Shown: positions 8,284 through 16,629 of the stretch, piece by piece | How positions within the stretch are numbered: the stretch's first letter is position 1 | Layout: each line of letters starts with the position of its first letter | DNA from: DATKJS01 sp964551995 | Lineage (GTDB): Bacteria > Acidobacteriota > Aminicenantia > Aminicenantales > Saccharicenantaceae | DNA: 64,000 bases | Assembly: GCA_964551995.1 (NCBI GenBank) | Contig: CAZKFD010000012.1 | Span: 1 to 64,000 of the forward strand | Direction of reading: 5' to 3' | The notes under the pieces: generated by a model | Seen by the model: the letters and a program-made list of their open reading frames with translations, nothing else | The model's database searches: none | What the model was told of the DNA's origin: nothing | Translations under genes and position numbers: made by a program

Positions 8284-9489
8284 TCACAGCGAAGGCTGCC
8301 GGGGCGCCTGGTCCGCCTTCTTCGGCCGTCCCACTCGGCCGATAAAGAGCGAGATAACGAACAGGATCCCCGCCGCGACCGCGGCCACGGGGAGGCTGCT
8401 CTGGACGGAGCGCCCGACGCTGAGGTTGCCGATGAACTTGGGCACGAACGTCCCCCCGAGCAGGCCGACCGCGAAGATGATGCCGAAGATGCTGCCGTAG
8501 AGGCTGGCCTCGAACTTCGCGAACGTCACGCCCACGACCGTCGGGAAAATCGGCGCGAAGGCCAACCCTGTGACCAGGATGGCGACGATCGCCAGCGCCG
8601 GGCTCTTGGTGACGGTCATGCCGACGATGGCCAGGACGGAGAGGAGCGACATCGCCATGATGACCTTGTCCCCCACGGCCGTCAGGTTCTTCATGGTCGA
8701 GGCCAGGAACCGGCCGACCATCATGGCCACGCCGAAGAGCGAGAGGGCCAGGCCGGCCTTGGCCACGGCGCCGGCGACGGCCTCGCCGCCCAGAAGGTCA
8801 GTCATGAGCTTCTTGATCCAAGTGCCCATGGAGACTTCGAGGGACATGTAGCAGATCAGGGCCAGGCCGGCCAGCAGGACGGCACCCTTGCCGAGGAGTT
8901 TGAAGGCCATCGAGAACTTGTAGCCGATGGCGGCCGGCGGAAACTTGGTAGTCAGGGCGAAGAGGAGGAAGACGACGACCAGAGCCCCGAAGATCGAGAT
9001 CGAAACGGCGAGGCTCAGCTTCAGCGTCTTCAAAAAGACGGTGAAGAGGAGCGGGGTCAGGACGTAGCCCAGCCCGAAGAAGGCGTTGCCCAGGTTCGAG
9101 GCCCGGGCCGGGTCCTGCCCCTTGAACAGGACGATGGGGATGAGCGTGTTGCCGACGGTGTTGAGGCACATCGCCCCAATGCCGAGGAGGACGCAGGCCA
9201 GCTTGGCCAGGCCGAACGTCGTCGCCAAGGCCAGGAGGAACAGGCTTCCGGCCGCGACGACGAAGCCGAGGACGGCGATGGGCTTGTAGCCGAACTTGTC
9301 GACGAGCGGACCGATGATGAGCTGGACGATGCAGGACGTCAGGAACAGAGCCATGATGAGCGAGCCGAGCTGGCCGGCATCGATCTTCAGCGCGCCCATC
9401 AGTTCGACTGAGATCGAGCCGATGATGATGAAGCAGATCGCCAGCGAAAAGACCGCCATGAGGGCCACGACCGCCGCCATTTTTTTCAT
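8284..9489 (-). CDS. MFS transporter
   Basis: This 401-residue inner-membrane carrier has about 12 predicted helices and a MFS-type loop after helix 2 (GPLVDKFGYKP). The start at ATG 9489 is chosen because AAGGGG lies 6 nt upstream; the frame is open 21 codons further. It is first in a two-gene unit with the PfkB kinase, whose coding region touches its stop. The substrate cannot be read from sequence; the kinase context suggests a sugar or nucleoside. A promoter is seen at 9543-9572. Confidence 0.85.
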   Translation of the reverse strand: MKKMAAVVALMAVFSLAICFIIIGSISVELMGALKIDAGQLGSLIMALFLTSCIVQLIIGPLVDKFGYKPIAVLGFVVAAGSLFLLALATTFGLAKLACVLLGIGAMCLNTVGNTLIPIVLFKGQDPARASNLGNAFFGLGYVLTPLLFTVFLKTLKLSLAVSISIFGALVVVFLLFALTTKFPPAAIGYKFSMAFKLLGKGAVLLAGLALICYMSLEVSMGTWIKKLMTDLLGGEAVAGAVAKAGLALSLFGVAMMVGRFLASTMKNLTAVGDKVIMAMSLLSVLAIVGMTVTKSPALAIVAILVTGLAFAPIFPTVVGVTFAKFEASLYGSIFGIIFAVGLLGGTFVPKFIGNLSVGRSVQSSLPVAAVAAGILFVISLFIGRVGRPKKADQAPRQPSL

Positions 9490-9542
9490 TGTCATCCCCT
9501 TGCCGGAAGAATTATTGAGACCGAGGGGTCCATTTGAGCCAG

Positions 9543-9572
9543 AAGATATCACTCTCCGAGAATTCTTGTCAA
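9543..9572 (-). promoter_or_regulatory. Promoter of MFS/PfkB unit
   Basis: On the minus strand: TTGACA (9572-9567), 18-bp spacer, TATCTT (9548-9543). The predicted leader to the ATG at 9489 is about 47 nt. Confidence 0.6.
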
Positions 9573-9594
9573 TGGCGCGCCGGCGTGCCGGGTC

Positions 9595-10095
9595 CTACAG
9601 CTCCTGGTCTTTCCAGGCCCCGTCGTATCTCGCCGCGCCTCTGCATTCTTCGATGACGATATGGCAGATCTTCATCCCCGCCGTCAACCGGATCTTGTTC
9701 CGTCCCGCGTTGAAGATCTCGAGGATCTGCCGGTTCGAGATCCCCGGCGCGACGAACGGGGCCGCGATGTGGCTCATGAGCCCGATCCGGGCGAAGCGCG
9801 AGCGGGAATTCAGCCAGCCGCACAGGTCCTCCGGCAGGGTGATCCGCTCCCGGGTGATCCCGAGCACGAGCTCGCCCGGCCTCAGGAGGTAGCCGGCGGT
9901 GATGTCGACGAGCTTGGTCAGCGTCCGGTAGTCGATATCGCCGTGCGTGATGTGACGGTCCGAGTTGAAGATCCGCAGCCTGTCGTCGAGCGTCAAGTCG
10001 ATCGAGGCCGGGCCGACCGCGCTCTCGTCATAAGGGTCGAGGATGATCCGGCCGGCGGCGATCTGCTTGAGGATTTCCGGTTTCGCCAGAATCAT
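9595..10095 (-). CDS. dcd: dCTP deaminase
   Basis: This 166-residue cytoplasmic enzyme converts dCTP to dUTP for thymidylate supply (or to dUMP in bifunctional members). Family landmarks: N-terminal IL-x(n)-GRIILDPYD, GPASIDLTL, LCGWLNSRSRFARIGL (the Ser-Arg phosphate-binding motif), APG and then an ILEIFN segment that carries the catalytic Glu. It is slightly shorter than the usual 175-190 residues. ATG 10095 is chosen since the family begins M-I-L; the frame is open 17 codons upstream. It is transcribed divergently from the GH38 gene, with its own promoter at 10197-10225. Confidence 0.88.
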   Translation of the reverse strand: MILAKPEILKQIAAGRIILDPYDESAVGPASIDLTLDDRLRIFNSDRHITHGDIDYRTLTKLVDITAGYLLRPGELVLGITRERITLPEDLCGWLNSRSRFARIGLMSHIAAPFVAPGISNRQILEIFNAGRNKIRLTAGMKICHIVIEECRGAARYDGAWKDQEL

Positions 10096-10196
10096 AGCGG
10101 ACGCTCCCTGAAGAACGCGTTCTTGACCCGCGATATCCGCCGCCACGGCGTGCCGGATCCTCGCGGCAGTCTCCGGGCGGCGGATTCGGGCCCCCT

Positions 10197-10225
10197 ATGT
10201 TAATGCAAGCGGCCCGGTTTGGCAA
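10197..10225 (-). promoter_or_regulatory. Promoter of dcd
   Basis: On the minus strand: TTGCCA (10225-10220), 17-bp spacer, TAACAT (10202-10197). The leader to 10095 would be about 95 nt. Confidence 0.5.
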
Positions 10226-10248
10226 GGCTCCCTCCGGAGGGCCCAGCC

Positions 10249-10277
10249 TTGACAGCCCGGCGGGCCCGGAATACCAT
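10249..10277 (+). promoter_or_regulatory. Promoter of GH38 gene
   Basis: TTGACA (10249-10254), 17-bp spacer, TACCAT (10272-10277). It is back to back with the dcd promoter, and the leader is about 40 nt. Confidence 0.65.
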
Positions 10278-10326
10278 CGACCGTGTCCGCGGGAAGGACA
10301 GGAACCCATCCCGGAAGGAGCGAGGT

Positions 10327-13300
10327 GTGCCTCACATGAAAAAACGCGCTTTCGTCCCCCGTCTCAGGCGTGCCGGAAAGTTGCTCGGCCTCGGTCTGCT
10401 GAGCCTGGCCTGCTGCGTTTCCGTCCCGGCCCGGGCCCAGCAAAAGACGATCGTCTTCGAGATCGGGCGTCCCGACGGTGATTATGCCGAGTTCGCCATC
10501 GCCGGCGATTATGCGGCTTTTCTCCAGCGGTTCCCGCACGACGTCGATTTCGTCGTCGGCCGCAGCCGTCCCGAAAAGGACTGGCCGTTCGTCCATCCGG
10601 GCCCTCTCGACACCTGGGCCGGAGGGCGCTCTCACGCCTTCAGGATTACGTTCGCCCTCCCCAAGCCCGTCGCCGGTTACTACCGGTTCGTGGCCGACTT
10701 CGTCAGCACCCAAGACTCGGCGCCGCCGCTCCTCGTCCTCGACATCAACGGCACCCGGGTCGAACGCCGCCTCCCTCCCGGAGCTTCCGATGCCGCCCTG
10801 ACAAACGCCCGGGCCGGAAAGAGGTCTTCCCTTGAACAGATCATTCCCGCGGCCCTTCTCCGGGAGGGCGTCAACTCCATCACGCTGATCAACGCCGAAG
10901 GCAGCTGGGCCTTGTACGACGATGTCCGCCTGGAAAGCGGCGCGCCGGCCCCCGCCGAGCCTCTGCGGGTCGATGGACACGGACTCCCCTTCTTCAAGCG
11001 CGCGCCGGAGGGAATGCGGCGGGCACTCAGGATCTGGGTCGACAACCTGGCCGGCGGCGCGACGCCGGCGGAGATCGTCTGGAAAGAGGGGAAGGATTCC
11101 GGCCGCACGGAGTTCGAGTGCCGCTTCGGCCGGACAGAGCTCGTCCTGACCGTGCCCGATTCCGGGCAAAAAGTGGCCGTCGAGCTCGCGGTCAGGGCGG
11201 CCGGCCGAGAGGCCCGGAGCACGGCCGTTCTCGAGCCCGCCCGGAAATGGCGCATCTACATCGTGCCCACGGTCCACACCGACATTGGCTACACCGACCT
11301 TCAGGACCGAGTCATGGCCCGGCACGCCGAAAACACGCTCAAGGCCCTGGCCATGGCCGGCCAAGATCCCGGCTTCGCCTGGGACTTCGAGACGTTCTTT
11401 CAGCTCGACTGCTTTCTCAAGGCGCACCCGGACAAAGCGGCCGAGGTCGAGGCCCGGCTGCGCCAGGGCCGCATGGGGCTGATGGCGCTCTTCGCCAACA
11501 TGCTGACGGGTCTCTGTTCCCACGAAGCCCTGAACCGCGTGACCCTCGACGCCCGCAACCTGGCCGACAAGGCGGGCTTCACGCTCCAGTCGGCCATCCT
11601 CGACGACGTGCCCAGCGCCGTCGGCAGCCTGCCCATGGTGCTCGCCCACTCGGGCATCAAATACTTCATCGAAGGCGCCAACAACGACCGCGGGCCGTAC
11701 GCCACGGAGGGCCTGACCGGCCCATTCTACTGGGAGGGACCCGACGGCTCGCGCGTGCTCGCCCAGATCGTGCGCGGCTACGCCATCGCCGGCGGCCTGA
11801 TTACTTCGATGGAGCAGGCGGCGGAGGCGCTTCCCCGGTTCCTGGCCGCGCACGACACCGTCGACTATCCCTTCGACGCCGTGCTCGTCAACGGCGCCTT
11901 CAGCGACAACCAGGGCGTCGCCTCGTGGCTGCCCGAAGTCGCCGGGAAATGGAACGCCGAATGGGATTATCCCAGGCTCATCCTCGGCCGGCCGGAGGAC
12001 TTCTTCGGCTATATCGAGAAGCACGACGGCGGCCGCATCCCCGTCCTCAAGACCGACTTCGGCGGCTGGTGGGAGGACGGCGCCGCCTCGAGCGCCCTGG
12101 AGACAACCCTCTGCCGCCGAGCCGAAGACAGGGCTGTGACGGCCGAGATGCTCCACTCCCTGGCCGCCGTCCTGTCCGGCGGGACCTATCCCAAGCCCGA
12201 GCTCGACAGCCTCTGGCGCGACATCCATCTCTACGACGAGCACACCTGGGGCGCGTGGTGCAGCATCTCCGAGCCCGGCTCCGAGCAGACGGTCAAACAA
12301 TGGGAAGTCAAGAGCTCTTTCGCCCGCGGGGCCGACGAGATCTCGCGCCGGCTCCTGGCGGAAGGCCTGGCCAAGCTCGCCGCCCTCGCCCCCGCGGCCG
12401 ACATCGTCGTCTTCAATCCCCTGGCCTGGACGAGGAAGGACATCGTGGTGACGGAAACGGCCGGGGCCGTCAAGGACTTCGCCACCGGGAAGACGCTCCC
12501 GTCACAGTCCCTCCCCGAGGGCGGCGCGTGTTTCATCGCTCCCGACCTGCCGTCGGTGGGCTACCGGACCTACGGCGCCGCCGGTTCCGCCGGGCCCGAG
12601 GGTCCCGGCGCCGCGCGGATCGCGGGGAACGAGATGGAAAACGAGTTCTACCGCGTCGTCATCGACCCGCACACCGGCGCGTTGAAGTCCGTTTATGACA
12701 AGGAGGCCGGCCGCGAGCTCGTGGACGCCGGGAGCGGCTTCGGTCTCGGCGAACTCGTCTATGTCAGCGGCGGCGAGGGCACCTCGGCCGTCCACTCCGA
12801 CCTGCAGACGCTTCCGCCGCCGAGGTTCGTCGACCATCGCCAGACGTCGGCCGGCCTCGAGAGTCGCAACGGGCCGGTCTTCGCCGAGCTCGCGAGCCAG
12901 GCCCGGGCCGACATGTTCCCGAAGATCACCCTGCGCGTCCGGCTCTATCAGGGCCTCAAGAGGCTCGACCTCCGCTACGAGCTCGACAAGCAGGAGACGG
13001 CAGCCAAGGAGGCCGTCTATCTGGCCTTCCCCTTCGCCCTCGACGTGGCCAAGGGCGGACTGTGGCTCGAGTATCCCGATGCCGTGACGGAGCCCCTCAA
13101 AGATCAGCACCCCTCGGCCTGCCGCGACTGGTATTCCGTCCAGCGCTGGCTGGCCGCCTCGGACGGCGGGGAGACCGTCGTCCTCTCGCCGCTCGACACG
13201 CCTCTTGTCACTTTGGGCGGCATGACCGGATCGACCTGGCCGCGGCGCCTTTCGCTCGGGCGCGCCCACGTCTTCGCCTACATCATGAACAACTTCTGGC

Positions 13301-13737
13301 ACACAAACTACAAGGCGTCGCAGGGCGGCCGGTTCGTTTTGCGGTTCTCCATCACCTCCGCGCCTGGGGCCTTTTCCAAGCGGGACGCGGTCATCCGGGG
13401 CTGGGAGATGTTCTCGCCGCCCGTGGCGGGGCCCGGGCGGAGCGGGCCTCAGCGCGTCTCTCCCGAGTCGGCCAGGACGCTCGTCGCCGTCCAACCGGCC
13501 GGCCTGCCTCTCCTGGCCTTCAAGCGGGCGGAAGACGGGACCGGCTTCGTTTTTCGCCTCTGGGATCTTTCGGGAGCCGGCGGGCAGGCCGTCCTCTCCC
13601 TCCCCCGACCGGCCGAAGCCGCCTCTCTCTGCGATCTGGTCGAAACTGCGGGGCGTGGGCTTCCGGCGGGCCGGACAATCGCCGCCCCTATCGGCCCGTT
13701 CGGGCCGCTGACGCTCAAGGTGCGCTTCGCCCCATGA
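10327..13737 (+). CDS. Secreted glycoside hydrolase family 38 (alpha-mannosidase-like)
   Basis: This ~1136-residue exported protein has a signal peptide in the first ~35 residues. An N-terminal beta-rich segment (about 40-305) precedes the GH38 catalytic domain, which begins at PTVHTDIGYT (His317, Asp319, metal ligands). The probable nucleophile Asp lies in LDDVPSAVGSLPM (426-427). A large C-terminal beta-sandwich follows, as is usual in GH38. The enzyme should cleave alpha-mannosidic bonds or a related glycan outside the cytoplasm; specificity is not readable. GTG 10327 is preferred (AGGAG 6 nt upstream); ATG 10336 is only three codons later. It is a single gene with its own promoter, converging with the LamG-like gene. 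Confidence 0.85.
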   Translation: MPHMKKRAFVPRLRRAGKLLGLGLLSLACCVSVPARAQQKTIVFEIGRPDGDYAEFAIAGDYAAFLQRFPHDVDFVVGRSRPEKDWPFVHPGPLDTWAGGRSHAFRITFALPKPVAGYYRFVADFVSTQDSAPPLLVLDINGTRVERRLPPGASDAALTNARAGKRSSLEQIIPAALLREGVNSITLINAEGSWALYDDVRLESGAPAPAEPLRVDGHGLPFFKRAPEGMRRALRIWVDNLAGGATPAEIVWKEGKDSGRTEFECRFGRTELVLTVPDSGQKVAVELAVRAAGREARSTAVLEPARKWRIYIVPTVHTDIGYTDLQDRVMARHAENTLKALAMAGQDPGFAWDFETFFQLDCFLKAHPDKAAEVEARLRQGRMGLMALFANMLTGLCSHEALNRVTLDARNLADKAGFTLQSAILDDVPSAVGSLPMVLAHSGIKYFIEGANNDRGPYATEGLTGPFYWEGPDGSRVLAQIVRGYAIAGGLITSMEQAAEALPRFLAAHDTVDYPFDAVLVNGAFSDNQGVASWLPEVAGKWNAEWDYPRLILGRPEDFFGYIEKHDGGRIPVLKTDFGGWWEDGAASSALETTLCRRAEDRAVTAEMLHSLAAVLSGGTYPKPELDSLWRDIHLYDEHTWGAWCSISEPGSEQTVKQWEVKSSFARGADEISRRLLAEGLAKLAALAPAADIVVFNPLAWTRKDIVVTETAGAVKDFATGKTLPSQSLPEGGACFIAPDLPSVGYRTYGAAGSAGPEGPGAARIAGNEMENEFYRVVIDPHTGALKSVYDKEAGRELVDAGSGFGLGELVYVSGGEGTSAVHSDLQTLPPPRFVDHRQTSAGLESRNGPVFAELASQARADMFPKITLRVRLYQGLKRLDLRYELDKQETAAKEAVYLAFPFALDVAKGGLWLEYPDAVTEPLKDQHPSACRDWYSVQRWLAASDGGETVVLSPLDTPLVTLGGMTGSTWPRRLSLGRAHVFAYIMNNFWHTNYKASQGGRFVLRFSITSAPGAFSKRDAVIRGWEMFSPPVAGPGRSGPQRVSPESARTLVAVQPAGLPLLAFKRAEDGTGFVFRLWDLSGAGGQAVLSLPRPAEAASLCDLVETAGRGLPAGRTIAAPIGPFGPLTLKVRFAP

Positions 13738-13758
13738 GGCATCGGGGGCTTTGGAGCC

Positions 13759-14499
13759 CTAGGGCCGCGGCGAGCGGCCGGCAGCCGGGATGACGTCGTA
13801 GTCCTTGAAGTAGCTCGTGCTGTCGGTCTTGGACCACAGGCCGATCCGTCCGGAGACCGGCTCCTTCAGCGTGTACTCGAGGCCCGGGATGCCGTCGATC
13901 GAGGCCTTGAAGTCCGTGCCGTGGACCGTCATCGTCAGCTCGTGCCACGCCTTCCTGTCGAGGACGAAGGCGTTCCGGCGCCCGAACTTCAGGTTCTTGC
14001 GGACCCCGTCATGGAACGTCCACAGGGCGATGTTGTTCTCGGTATCGTTGAAGCGGACGGAGAGCCAGTCGCCGTTCGGCTTGACGTTGAACAGGATTCC
14101 GGAGCAGCGGTCGTTGGTCCCGCTGATCGTCTTGAACTTGACGCTGAGGGTGCCGTCCGTGAAGTTGTCGACGCTGGTGAGGATGGCGATGGGGAAGTAG
14201 GCGAACTGCTTGACGTTGTCCATGAACTCCTCGTTCGACGCCCCGTAGAACTTGCGCGCGCTCTCAAGCAGCAGCTTGGTTGGATTGTCCTGCCGCGCCA
14301 CCCACGGTCGTCCGTCGACCATGATCACTTTCTCCGCGCCGTCCCGGACGACGACCCAGGTCCCGACGATGGGCTGAAACGCCTTCGGTTCCCGGCCGAC
14401 CCGTTCCGTGCTGAGATCGACTTTGGCCCCGAGGGCGCCCAGCAAAACAGCAGCCACGAGAAGGCCGGCTCCGAAGAGCCAACAACGGTGAGCTTTCAT
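13759..14499 (-). CDS. Secreted LamG / DUF1080-like lectin-fold protein
   Basis: This 246-residue protein has a signal peptide or signal anchor (about 1-25). The rest has the beta-sandwich signature of concanavalin-like DUF1080/LamG proteins: FTDGTLSVKFKTISG, GILFNVKPNGDWLSVRFNDTENN, WHELTMTVHGTDFKASIDG, GRIGLWSKTDSTSYFKDYDV. These bind or cleave saccharides; which applies here is unknown. The ATG at 14499 overlaps the permease stop (ATGA), and AGGAGG lies 5 nt upstream inside the permease gene, so it is translationally coupled to the ABC exporter. It could be exported material or an accessory protein of that transporter; this is inference. Confidence 0.75.
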   Translation of the reverse strand: MKAHRCWLFGAGLLVAAVLLGALGAKVDLSTERVGREPKAFQPIVGTWVVVRDGAEKVIMVDGRPWVARQDNPTKLLLESARKFYGASNEEFMDNVKQFAYFPIAILTSVDNFTDGTLSVKFKTISGTNDRCSGILFNVKPNGDWLSVRFNDTENNIALWTFHDGVRKNLKFGRRNAFVLDRKAWHELTMTVHGTDFKASIDGIPGLEYTLKEPVSGRIGLWSKTDSTSYFKDYDVIPAAGRSPRP

Positions 14500-15821
14500 C
14501 TTTTCCTCCTGAGAGCCAGAAATCCCAATCCTGCGATGAGCGCAGGCCAGAATCCGTAGAAGACCGCCGCGGCACCCTTCGGCCGGGCGACGAGCGGGTG
14601 CCCGGCGAAGGCCGGCTCCGTTCCCTCGGGTGGCGCCACGCCGGCCAGGTCGTAGATCGTCTCGAGCACGCCCTCTTCGGTCGTCAGGCGGTTCATCACC
14701 TTCTTGCCGCCGAGCTCGTACCAGATCTCGCCGTATCCCGTGCCCGCCTGCTCGAACAGGCCGATCGATGTCGCCGAGACGTAGCGGATGCGGACCGAGG
14801 GCATGGCTCGCCGGAGCTTCTCAAAGGCCCGGTGCTCGAGGTCGGACCGGCGGGGGTCCTCGGGCGCCAGATGAACCTCGATGACGAGCGGTCCCTTGAT
14901 CTTCGCCAGGGCGGCCTCGTCGGCGGCCGGGAACGAGTTGCGGCGGCCCTCGGAGACATCCCAGCCGGGGCGCACGGCGGCGCAGGCGAAGACCAGGACC
15001 GCGGCTACGCCGGCCGCGCCGATCGATTCGAAGGCGCGCCGCCGGCGCGAGATGCCGAGACGGACCCAGAGGGCCGCCACGGATAAGCCCGCGGCGACGA
15101 AGACGAGCGCGACGAGCAGCGTGCCGAGCGGGATGAGGCCGCGCTCGAACCTTTCCAGCATGGCCTCTGGCGTGACTCCGGCGGCCCGCCCCCAGATGCC
15201 GCCCCGCACCGTGGCCAGGAAGCCGAGGATCCAGGTGCCGACCGTGTAGGAGAGCACCAGGATGGCCGACGTCGACGGGTTCTCCGCGATCGACGCGACG
15301 GCCGCCGCCAGCGCTATGGTCAGCCCGGCGTTCAGCAGGTGGCCGAGGCCGACGCTCCCGAGCTCCGGCAGGTATACGCTCCCTCCGTACGACTTCCATA
15401 GGATGACGGCCGCGAGCGCCGGCAGACCGGCCAGGCCCCACCCGGCGAAGAGGACCAGGGCCTTGGCCGCGACGCGCGCGAGCGGGGCCATCGGACGCTG
15501 GCACTCGAGCTTCAGCGCCCCGCTCTGGCGGTCGCCGGCGACGAGGCGGATGGCTACGAACGGGAGCAGAAACGTGGCCGCGATCTCGTAGGCCACAAAG
15601 GTCGGCACCCAGATGCCGCCGAGCGGCGAGAAGGCCTCCCCCACCCCGGCAGACGTCCCGCCCAGGCCGCTGGCCTCGGCGTAGGTCCGGACCGCGGCGA
15701 TGAAGGTCACTCCGACGAGCGGCCCGACGAGGAAGATCATCACCCACCAGGCGCGCGAGGCGAGGAGCTCCCGCCATTCCTTTCCGAGAAGCCGGAGCCA
15801 GGGGCGGTCAGGTGAGGGCAA
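14496..15821 (-). CDS. ABC-2 type permease with extracytoplasmic GldG-like domain
   Basis: This 441-residue inner-membrane protein starts with a cytosolic segment, then about six helices of an ABC-2 permease (KEWRELLASRAWW start motif through ~residue 275). A helix near 290 is followed by a ~120-residue soluble domain (PLVIEVHLAPEDPRRSDLEHRAFEKL) resembling the auxiliary domain of gliding/ABC GldG proteins, then a final helix and a basic tail. The start is read as TTG 15821: a perfect GAGGAGG lies 6 nt upstream and the gene then overlaps the ATPase stop by only 14 bp. The longer open frame to 15905 lacks a ribosome site. It is partnered with the adjacent ATPase; the substrate is unknown. Confidence 0.78.
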   Translation of the reverse strand: MPSPDRPWLRLLGKEWRELLASRAWWVMIFLVGPLVGVTFIAAVRTYAEASGLGGTSAGVGEAFSPLGGIWVPTFVAYEIAATFLLPFVAIRLVAGDRQSGALKLECQRPMAPLARVAAKALVLFAGWGLAGLPALAAVILWKSYGGSVYLPELGSVGLGHLLNAGLTIALAAAVASIAENPSTSAILVLSYTVGTWILGFLATVRGGIWGRAAGVTPEAMLERFERGLIPLGTLLVALVFVAAGLSVAALWVRLGISRRRRAFESIGAAGVAAVLVFACAAVRPGWDVSEGRRNSFPAADEAALAKIKGPLVIEVHLAPEDPRRSDLEHRAFEKLRRAMPSVRIRYVSATSIGLFEQAGTGYGEIWYELGGKKVMNRLTTEEGVLETIYDLAGVAPPEGTEPAFAGHPLVARPKGAAAVFYGFWPALIAGLGFLALRRKR

Positions 15822-16566
15822 GGAAGACCTCCTCGAAATCGGCCGGCGCCCGTCCGCCGAGCCGGGTCGCGGCGAGTGCCGAAAGTTCCCCGGACGTTCC
15901 CTCACCGCGGGCCCGCCCCCCGCTCAGAAGGACGAACCTGTCGCAGAAGCGGCCGGCGTCGATGATCTGGTGGATCGACAAGAACAGCGTCCGGCCCCGC
16001 GACGCGTGCCAGCGCAGCGCCTGGCCGGCATTCTGGCTCTGACGAAGGTCGAGCCCCTCGAACGGCTCGTCGATGAGCAGCACCGGCTGCGGCGTCAGCA
16101 GGCCCATCGCCAGCAGGACGCGCTTGCGCTGGCCCTGCGAGAGGGTCCGGATCCGGGCCTGCCGGAGCGGCGCGACCTCGAGCCGGTCGATGATCTCGTC
16201 GCAGAGGACGCGCGGCCCGCCGAAGAAATCGAGACAGAACCGCAGCGCCCACCCGACCGGCTGGTCGGGCCAGGGCGAGATGCCGTCCGGCAGATAGAAG
16301 AGGATCTCGTTGCGGCGGGAGGCTTCGTAGGGGCCCGCGAATCTGACTTCTCCCCTGTCGGCCGGCTGGACCCCGGCCAGGCACTCGAAAAGGGTCGTCT
16401 TTCCCGCCCCATTGGGGCCGATCAGGCCGAGGATCTCGCCGCGGCGTATTGAAAAGGAAACGTCGTCGAGAGCGGCGAGGCTTCCGTAAGCCTTCGACAG
16501 CCCGGTGACGGAAACGATCGGGGGGCGGCCCTGGCCCTCAGCCCGATAACCGGTTTCTGTCGCCAT
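15808..16566 (-). CDS. ABC transporter ATP-binding protein
   Basis: This 252-residue cytoplasmic ATPase has Walker A GPNGAGKTT (about 43-51), signature LSQGQRKR (about 145-152), Walker B LLIDEP (about 164-169) and the H-loop His near 200 (FLSIHQI). It overlaps the permease start and surely pairs with it. An ABC-2 pair of this kind usually exports lipids, polysaccharides or drugs, or acts in envelope processes. It lies 63 bp behind the amidohydrolase gene and probably belongs to the same transcript. Confidence 0.88.
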   Translation of the reverse strand: MATETGYRAEGQGRPPIVSVTGLSKAYGSLAALDDVSFSIRRGEILGLIGPNGAGKTTLFECLAGVQPADRGEVRFAGPYEASRRNEILFYLPDGISPWPDQPVGWALRFCLDFFGGPRVLCDEIIDRLEVAPLRQARIRTLSQGQRKRVLLAMGLLTPQPVLLIDEPFEGLDLRQSQNAGQALRWHASRGRTLFLSIHQIIDAGRFCDRFVLLSGGRARGEGTSGELSALAATRLGGRAPADFEEVFLALT

Positions 16567-16629
16567 TTTCGTTGTCGTCCGCCGCGTCCCGGGCCGAACC
16601 GGAGGCCCGGGCCCATCGCCGCTATCGCC

